This document shows positions 18,101 to 22,806 of a DNA stretch of 22,806 bases, one piece after another. The position numbers and the translations under genes were made by a program. The notes beneath the pieces were generated by a model. It worked only from the letters and a program-made list of their open reading frames with translations. It was not told the DNA's origin and did no database searches. Location of the stretch: contig JAPFFF010000435.1 of NCBI GenBank assembly GCA_039105265.1, positions 1-22,806 of the forward strand, written 5' to 3'. Origin of the DNA: Tritrichomonas musculus. Lineage: Eukaryota; Parabasalia; Tritrichomonadida; Tritrichomonadidae. Each line of letters begins with the position of its first letter. Position 1 is the stretch's first letter.

Positions 18101-21100
18101 TTTAATCTTTGCTGAATCATTAAGTGATTTATTATCAATTTACGGTGCAATTTAATCTTTCCTTTCTCTTGGTCACATTTAATTTTGATGTTGTTTAGAT
18201 CTTCAGCATCAAACAACTGAATATTTCGAATCGTTTTGCTATCAATATCTTCATCTTTCAATTCTTCAACTAATGTATGAAGCAATATAATTGATGATTC
18301 ATTAACCTCTAAGCTTCGATCAATCAAAGAACTGATGTGATTCAAATCAGATAATGTTTGCATTAAAGACTGAATCATCTTTTGTTGCAACAAAAGTTGT
18401 TCTTGATTCAAATCATCACAAAATTCATTAATTTTCCTTGAATCATCAAATACGTCAATTTGTTCATCAAGATTATCACAAAGTGAGTTGATTGTTACAT
18501 CTTTATCATTCCCAGTTGATTCTTTATCAATCAACGGATATCGATTCAATGAAAGTTGAGCCAATGCATACATTGCACGATTAGAAATCAATGCAATATC
18601 ATCATCTTTAATTTTTTCATTTATTTTTTCTTGTGTTAAATCATCAACTTCATCTGGATTAATTTCTTGTTTCTTCTGGTTTTCAATTGTTTTTGATAAG
18701 ATGTCTCTTTGAAGATTTTTCTCTTGAATTAGAATCGGATCAACGATCATCTTGGCTGCTTTAGAAATATTCAATGAGAACGCTTTAATTGTGGATGTAA
18801 TTGAATCTTTTCTCATTCTAATTTTTTGCTGTTCATTTTCTTCTGCTTCTTTTTGCTCAATTTCTAACATTTCTTTCAATGCTTTCTTGTAAAAATGCTC
18901 TTCTCTGCTCTTCTTCATTTCTTGATCATAAACATAGGTTTGTGAAAGCTCTTTATCATTGTCTTTTTCTTGTTTTGAACGCTTCTCTTCAGAAATCATT
19001 TCTGCAGTGAAAATTTCTTCACGCAATTTGGCAGTCAAATCATCAACTTCATCAGTGTCATCTAGATTGATTCCTCTTTGATTGACTGAGTAGATTTCTT
19101 CATCTTGTTGTGCTTGCTTGTTTTGCTTATATGAAATGATTTCATCATCTTTGATTTCTTCTTCCAAGTTTCGTTTTGATGAATTAATTTCATCGTTTTT
19201 AAGTGCTCCTTCCTCTCTTGCTTTCATCAAGTTCATAAACTCTATTTCTTCATCTTTTTCATCTTCAATTACTGATGCATTTTCATCATCAATTAATTGT
19301 TGTGATTCATTTATTTCTTCATCTTTCTCTTGCTCCATCTCTTCATTTTCTTCTTGCGTTTCTGTCAATAAAAACTCAGCTGACCGATTCCTTTCCAATT
19401 CATTTTCTTGTTCCATTTCTTCATTCTCTTCTTGCGTTTCTTCGAGCAAGAACTCGGATGATTGATTCCTTTCTAATTCATTTTCTTTCTCAATTTTCTC
19501 GTTCACTTGCTCTTCTTCGTTCATCAACGTGTCATTAAGCTCTGCATCTTTTTCATTCTCAATTTCTTCAAGCTCTTTCTGCTTTTCTTCTAACAAAAGT
19601 CTGAGAGAACGTGATTGCTCTAGATCTTTCTCTCTCTCAATTTCTTCGTTCTCTCGTTGCTCAGCTTCAATGCAAGAGGAAATTGATTTGTCAAGCTCAT
19701 GCTTTGTCTCTGACAATTCAGTATTCGCATCATCAAGCTCTTGCTTGGTCTCTGAAAGTTCTTGCTTCGTCTCAGAAAGTTCTTCTTTTGTTTTTGACAG
19801 TTCACTGGCTTTGCTTTCAAGATCTTGTTTTGTATCAGAAAGTTCTTTCTGCGTCCTTGACAATAAAATGGTTTTGCTGTCAAGTTCTTCCTTCGTTTCT
19901 GTGAGCTCTTTCTGTGTTTCTTCTAATTCATTATTCCTGTCATCGAGTTCTTGTTTTGTATCTGAAAGATCTTTCTGTGCCTTTGACAGTTCATCGGATT
20001 TGTTTTCAAGTTCTTCCTTTGTCTTTGATAATTCATTATTCCTGTCATCAAGTTCTTGTTTAGTATCTGAAAGATCTTTCTGTGTCTTTGACAGTTCACT
20101 CGTTTTATTTTCAAGTTCTTCCTTCGTCTCGGCTAATTCATTATTCCTGTCATCGAGTTCTTGTTTTGTATCTGAAAGATCTTTCTGTGTCTTTGACAGT
20201 TCATTGGATTTGCTTTCAAGTTCTTCCTTCGTCTCGGCTAATTCATTATTCCTGTCATCAAGTTCTTGTTTAGTATCTGAAAGATCTTTCTGTGTCTTTG
20301 ACAGTTCATTGGATTTGTTTTCAAGTTCTTCCTTTGTCTTTGATAATTCATTGTCTTTGTCATCAAGTTCTTGTTTAGTATCTGAAAGATCTTTCTGTGC
20401 CTTTGACAGTTCATCGGATTTGCTTTCAAGTTCTTCCTTCGTCTTTGATAATTCATTGTCTTTGTCATCGAGTTCTTGTTTAGTATCTGAAAGATCTTTC
20501 TGTGCCTTTGACAGTTCATTGGATTTGCTTTCAAGTTCTTCCTTCGTCTCGGCTAATTCATTATTCCTGTCATCGAGTTCTTGTTTAGTATCTGAAAGAT
20601 CTTTCTGTGCCTTTGACAGTTCATCGGATTTGCTTTCAAGTTCTTCCTTTGTCTTTGATAATTCATTATTCCTGTCATCGAGTTCTTGTTTAGTATCTGA
20701 AAGATCTTTCTGTGTCTTTGACAGTTCATCGGATTTGCTTTCAAGTTCTTCCTTCGTCTCGGCTAATTCATTATTCCTGTCATCGAGTTCTTGTTTAGTA
20801 TCTGAAAGATCTTTCTGTGCCTTTGACAGTTCATTGGATTTGCTTTCAAGTTCTTCCTTCGTCTCGGCTAATTCATTATTCCTGTCATCAAGTTCTTGTT
20901 TAGTATCTGAAAGATCTTTCTGTGTCTTTGACAGTTCATCGGATTTGCTTTCAAGTTCTTCCTTCGTCTCGGCTAATTCATTATTCCTGTCATCGAGTTC
21001 TTGTTTTGTATCTGAAAGATCTTTCTGTGTCTTTGACAGTTCATTGGATTTGCTTTCAAGTTCTTCCTTTGTCTTTGATAATTCAGTATCCTTGTCATTA

Positions 21101-22806
21101 AGTTGTTGTTTAGTGTCAGAAAGTTCTTGCTTGGTATCTGCTAATTCATTTGCCGTGTTTTCGAGTTCTTGCTCAGTATCTGAAAGTTTCTTCTGTGTTT
21201 CTGATAATTCGTTTGTCTTGTTGTTAAGTTTTTCTAGTGTTTCTTCTAATTCATTCGTTTTGTTATCAAGATCTTTAGTTTTGTTATTCAGTTCGTCTGC
21301 TGTTTCTTGAAGTTTCTTTGATTTGTTGTCAAGTTCTTGTTTAGCTTTGAAAAGTTCCATTTTCGTTTCTGAAAGTTCATTCGATTGGTTGCCATTCGCA
21401 AGATTCGATTCTGAAAGTTCTTTCTTGACATAATCAAGTTCTTGATTCTTGTTCATGAGCTCATTTTGAGTCTCTGAAAGCTCTTTCTTCTTATTATTGA
21501 GTTCCTGTTGTGTTTCTGAAAGCTCACTTGTCTTATTGTCGAGCTTTTGTTTTGTCTCAGAAAGCTCGTTTGATTTATCATCGAGTTCTTGTTTGGTCTT
21601 CGAGAGTTCATCCGATTTGTTATTGAGTTCTTTTTGTGTGTCAGAAAGATTCTTGGTCTTATTATCAAGCTCTTCCTGCGTTTCTGAGAGTTCATTTGTT
21701 TTATCATCGAGTTCTTGTTTGGTCTTCGAGAGTTCTTGTTGTGTTTCTGAGAGTTCATTCGATTTGTCATTGAGTTCTTTTTGTGCGTCAGAAAGATCTT
21801 TCGTCTTATTCTCAAGCTCTTGTTTAGTTTGTGAAAGTTCGCTTGTCTTATTTTCAAGCTCTTCCTGCGTTTCTGAGAGTTCATTTGTCTTATTTTCAAG
21901 TTCTTCTTGTGTTTCTGAAAGTTTATTTGTTTTATCTTCGAGTTCTTGTTTGGTCTTTGAGAGTTCATTTGTTCTCTCATCAAGTTCTTGCTTAGTATCT
22001 GAAAGCTGTTTCTGTGTATCAGAAAGTTCATTTGTTCTTTTGCTGAGTTCTTGCTTGGTTTCTGAAAGTTCGTTTGCATTGTTATTCAGTTCATTTTGCA
22101 TTTCAGAAAGTTCGCTTTCTTTCTTGCCAAGTTCTTCCTGAGTTTCTGAAAGCTTATTTGTTTTATCATCAAGCTCTTGCTTGGTCTTTGAGAGTTCTTG
22201 CTGCGCTTCAGAAAGCTCGCTTGATTTGCTATCGAGTTTCTTTTGCATGTCAGAAAGATCGTTGTCCTTATTCTCAAGATCTTGCTTGGCTTCTTCGAGC
22301 TCATTTGTTTTATTGTTAAGTTCTTCCTCTGTTTCTAAAAGTTTCTTTGATTTGCTGTTAATTTCTTTCTTAGCTTCTGAAAGTTGGCGTCTCGCTTCAG
22401 AAAGTTCATCTGACCTGTTACCATGCTCCTGCCTGATATCCGAAAGTTCTTGCTGAGTTTCTGAAAGTTCGTTGGTCTTTTCGTCAAGCTCTTGTTTGGT
22501 CTCTTCCAATTCATTAGTTGTATCATTAAGTTGCTTTTGAGTTTCAGATAATTCATTAGTCTTGTCATCAAGCTGCTTCTGTGTCTCTTCCAACTCATTA
22601 GTCTTGTCATCAAGCTGCTTCTGTGTTTCAGATAATTCATTTGTCCTATCATCAAGCTGCTTTTGCGTATCTTCCAACTCATTTGTCTTATCATCAAGCT
22701 GCTTCTGTGTTTCTGACAATTCATTTGTCTTTTTACCAAGTTCTTCTTTGTTTTCTGAAAGCTCTTGCTTGGTTTCTGCCAATTCATCAGCCATATCATC
22801 AAGTTT
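15133..22806 (-). CDS. Giant repetitive coiled-coil protein (5' end outside window)
   Basis: At least 2557 codons, ending with TAA at 15133-15135. The frame is open to the window edge: the ATG at 22794 follows in-frame codons for Lys-Leu-Asp-Asp that continue the repeat, so it is internal and the true start lies beyond. Counting from that Met, residues 1 to ~1040 are tandem 14-residue (two-heptad) units of the type ELDDKTNELSETQK, with one Leu per heptad. Within them about residues 570-955 form eleven near-identical 35-residue units. Residues ~1040-1400 are very Glu-rich coiled coil, including a 26-residue repeat with ELERN and FLLEETQEENEEMEQ. Residues ~1400-2550 are less repetitive, helical and possibly globular, interrupted by two poly-Glu runs near 1830 and 2115. 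There is no signal peptide or membrane segment in the visible part. The likely role is structural (cytoskeletal, matrix or tethering). In trichomonads such proteins are often annotated by low-complexity similarity as 'viral A-type inclusion' proteins, which carries no functional weight. Confidence 0.9.
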   Translation of the reverse strand, partial: KLDDMADELAETKQELSENKEELGKKTNELSETQKQLDDKTNELEDTQKQLDDRTNELSETQKQLDDKTNELEETQKQLDDKTNELSETQKQLNDTTNELEETKQELDEKTNELSETQQELSDIRQEHGNRSDELSEARRQLSEAKKEINSKSKKLLETEEELNNKTNELEEAKQDLENKDNDLSDMQKKLDSKSSELSEAQQELSKTKQELDDKTNKLSETQEELGKKESELSEMQNELNNNANELSETKQELSKRTNELSDTQKQLSDTKQELDERTNELSKTKQELEDKTNKLSETQEELENKTNELSETQEELENKTSELSQTKQELENKTKDLSDAQKELNDKSNELSETQQELSKTKQELDDKTNELSETQEELDNKTKNLSDTQKELNNKSDELSKTKQELDDKSNELSETKQKLDNKTSELSETQQELNNKKKELSETQNELMNKNQELDYVKKELSESNLANGNQSNELSETKMELFKAKQELDNKSKKLQETADELNNKTKDLDNKTNELEETLEKLNNKTNELSETQKKLSDTEQELENTANELADTKQELSDTKQQLNDKDTELSKTKEELESKSNELSKTQKDLSDTKQELDDRNNELAETKEELESKSDELSKTQKDLSDTKQELDDRNNELAETKEELESKSNELSKAQKDLSDTKQELDDRNNELAETKEELESKSDELSKTQKDLSDTKQELDDRNNELSKTKEELESKSDELSKAQKDLSDTKQELDDRNNELAETKEELESKSNELSKAQKDLSDTKQELDDKDNELSKTKEELESKSDELSKAQKDLSDTKQELDDKDNELSKTKEELENKSNELSKTQKDLSDTKQELDDRNNELAETKEELESKSNELSKTQKDLSDTKQELDDRNNELAETKEELENKTSELSKTQKDLSDTKQELDDRNNELSKTKEELENKSDELSKAQKDLSDTKQELDDRNNELEETQKELTETKEELDSKTILLSRTQKELSDTKQDLESKASELSKTKEELSETKQELSETKQELDDANTELSETKHELDKSISSCIEAEQRENEEIEREKDLEQSRSLRLLLEEKQKELEEIENEKDAELNDTLMNEEEQVNEKIEKENELERNQSSEFLLEETQEENEEMEQENELERNRSAEFLLTETQEENEEMEQEKDEEINESQQLIDDENASVIEDEKDEEIEFMNLMKAREEGALKNDEINSSKRNLEEEIKDDEIISYKQNKQAQQDEEIYSVNQRGINLDDTDEVDDLTAKLREEIFTAEMISEEKRSKQEKDNDKELSQTYVYDQEMKKSREEHFYKKALKEMLEIEQKEAEENEQQKIRMRKDSITSTIKAFSLNISKAAKMIVDPILIQEKNLQRDILSKTIENQKKQEINPDEVDDLTQEKINEKIKDDDIALISNRAMYALAQLSLNRYPLIDKESTGNDKDVTINSLCDNLDEQIDVFDDSRKINEFCDDLNQEQLLLQQKMIQSLMQTLSDLNHISSLIDRSLEVNESSIILLHTLVEELKDEDIDSKTIRNIQLFDAEDLNNIKIKCDQEKGKIKLHRKLIINHLMIQQRLNLNQDIEIHSDDTEKVDDKEYDEVANQLKDVFEKENIDSFVNYCQKAPSVKLHRVSSIFNNLVHNISSQFDDSIIDSVSKIRVNHQAFLIYAVNYLLPIFKSSFFNPHKIEEDQVYSIQQIISKMIDSYKSFHLNLSDEDMKSHLPPDVKRVTVFFDELMESEPDSSKYYSSLISLLSTLFVIDGATNSRQGNQLIDILGDIANSIMYEEIRTLSYSVLLLSSESLRNNFYILDIPYLDESVQAFKKVKKFIIKEASKGFDYHKEEEEEEEEEEEESEKDRVNLYLRRKVRPRIVEIIDDLTETLDDKVQNIDSCRSCEQYFISMFSLFDISSSEKSYNFKEIVSEICQSEASIIVLFRKTKCKDLSLMTTFIEQFKLSMISLESLHKASKEGNKKIMNRSLKSIKRTLDSLHEIIDEIESPIDVSNDNDDESSSDDIESEEKMNELKVDYFDNINQTIFCLISFLYILSVAKVPEVVLSKREDIISLLDEREDSFSFHSEELIKLNKDQQIGAEFNEMTNSTRKKIKRFIHYIKSLPTKTKNKSEDEEEEEEEEEEEIFEEDENQIDKSDTSAFILDKMKDSGLTLLNLANMTKKLTIVELRIPDKENEERLKFIVLPNVELKLVPVHEIYHSKIEPLSEDFTEEFSDIVESIDNKTVNNTELVDRIEEAKDTLSEDLKNLLLILANMNSNSTLFNLANKTIQYFNSFITIIKKLLLTIDEGEEARHSASDSVLNCIKEIVELAKEAAIQSEEDDKIQTEKDLLFDKYSQPLSQVMSKLKETLEALEAIEPSSNRDTSKIVIGTSFRECLKLLEFLFFTKINQHKISLETLYQYSEEKANIFNDICDNALIIADKKNEEALKIAVEYLNKSCDVSSKFENDCLNVFPSVLDAEFKNDSVNEIADADEKEQFVLQKLLFMNQETFKVFNGLQNLLNGPESAMKFVTNLQDNKSALLMRLDLESNVTKARMILEFNEAVLEDLKKTDTKK
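16430..16465 (-). repeat. Poly-Glu (GAA/GAG) trinucleotide run
   Basis: A GAA/GAG tract in the coiled-coil gene encoding about twelve consecutive Glu, with mixed codons (TTC and CTC on the plus strand) that argue for selection or age rather than a fresh microsatellite. It separates two helical segments of the C-terminal half. Confidence 0.8.
17274..17312 (-). repeat. Second poly-Glu (GAA/GAG) run
   Basis: About a dozen consecutive Glu codons, similar to the run near 16450, lying between two predicted helical segments of the C-terminal half of the coiled-coil protein. Likely a flexible acidic linker and a length-variable microsatellite. Confidence 0.8.
19329..19484 (-). repeat. Two tandem 78-bp (26-residue) acidic repeats
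   Basis: Within the coiled-coil gene, two adjacent units share ENELERN, then (Q/R)S(S/A)EFLL, then (E/T)ETQEENEEMEQ, differing at only a few residues. A more diverged relative (LEQSRSLRLLLEEKQKE) lies just upstream in the protein, so the unit has been duplicated more than once. It is separate from the 14/35-residue arrays. Confidence 0.8.
19926..21081 (-). repeat. Eleven tandem 105-bp repeats in the coiled-coil gene
   Basis: Each unit encodes 35 residues (five heptads): ELDDRNNELAETKE, ELESKSNELSKTQK, DLSDTKQ. The anchor GAAAGATCTTTCTGTG (plus strand) recurs at exact 105-bp spacing, for example 19964 and 20069. Eleven DLSDTKQ blocks are present. Units are nearly identical in DNA but alternate between a few variants (AETKEE or SKTKEE, ESKSN or ESKSD or ENKT, KTQK or KAQK, DDRNN or DDKDN). 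The 35-residue unit preserves heptad phase. Confidence 0.92.

Noticed and set aside
19529-21310. Very long Ser/Phe-rich open frame on the plus strand
   Set aside because: It is the exact antisense of the repeat array in the coiled-coil gene. GAA/GAC/AAA-rich repeats leave no stops on the complementary strand, so the frame follows from codon use. It has no independent start region, and its composition is just the mirror of the repeat.
22792-22794. ATG as the start of the coiled-coil gene
   Set aside because: The frame stays open to the window edge and the preceding codons (Lys-Leu-Asp-Asp) continue the 14-residue repeat, so this Met is internal.

Overview
The window looks like part of a gene-sparse, transposon-littered nuclear chromosome of a unicellular eukaryote, most likely a trichomonad-like parabasalid (Tritrichomonas/Trichomonas type). 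This is an inference. It rests on very AT-rich intergenic DNA, genes with no visible introns, a two-repeat Myb protein of the kind amplified in trichomonads, a bacterial-type nitroreductase, and a giant low-complexity coiled-coil protein of the kind often labelled 'viral A-type inclusion' in these genomes. No rRNA, tRNA or CRISPR is visible.

Layout. 1-2050: a decayed pogo/Tigger-type (DDE_1) transposase on the minus strand. 2165-3552: a compact element made of a tyrosine-recombinase gene (broken) between two inverted repeats of about 65 bp. 3670-5090: scattered decayed coding patches on both strands, possibly transposase-derived. 5100-7740: AT-rich DNA without genes, holding a perfect 28-bp palindrome and a GC-richer hairpin. 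7750-8709 (minus): an intact Myb-domain gene. 9731-12055: a cluster of non-coding elements, namely a long palindrome with a strikingly GC-rich core, a 640-bp hAT-like element with perfect 8-bp target duplications, and a ~1.16-kb fold-back element with ~100-bp inverted ends. 12269-12417: the C-terminal scrap of a second pogo-like transposase. 12664-13191: an FMN nitroreductase gene whose last codons are interrupted by a 906-bp hAT-like element. 14451-14708 (minus): an apparent truncated duplicate of the Myb gene's N-terminus. 15133-22806 (minus): the C-terminal 2557 codons of a giant coiled-coil protein whose 5' end lies beyond the window.

The three host genes (Myb, nitroreductase, coiled coil) show no sign of forming a pathway. 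The most notable observations are: (1) the hAT-like insertion forms the present stop codon of the nitroreductase, and the pre-insertion ending can be read across the element; (2) the tyrosine-recombinase element has true terminal inverted repeats, which is atypical for eukaryotic YR elements; (3) the coiled-coil gene carries eleven near-identical 105-bp (35-residue, five-heptad) repeats with a mosaic of variants; (4) the Myb gene has a decayed N-terminal copy about 6 kb away.
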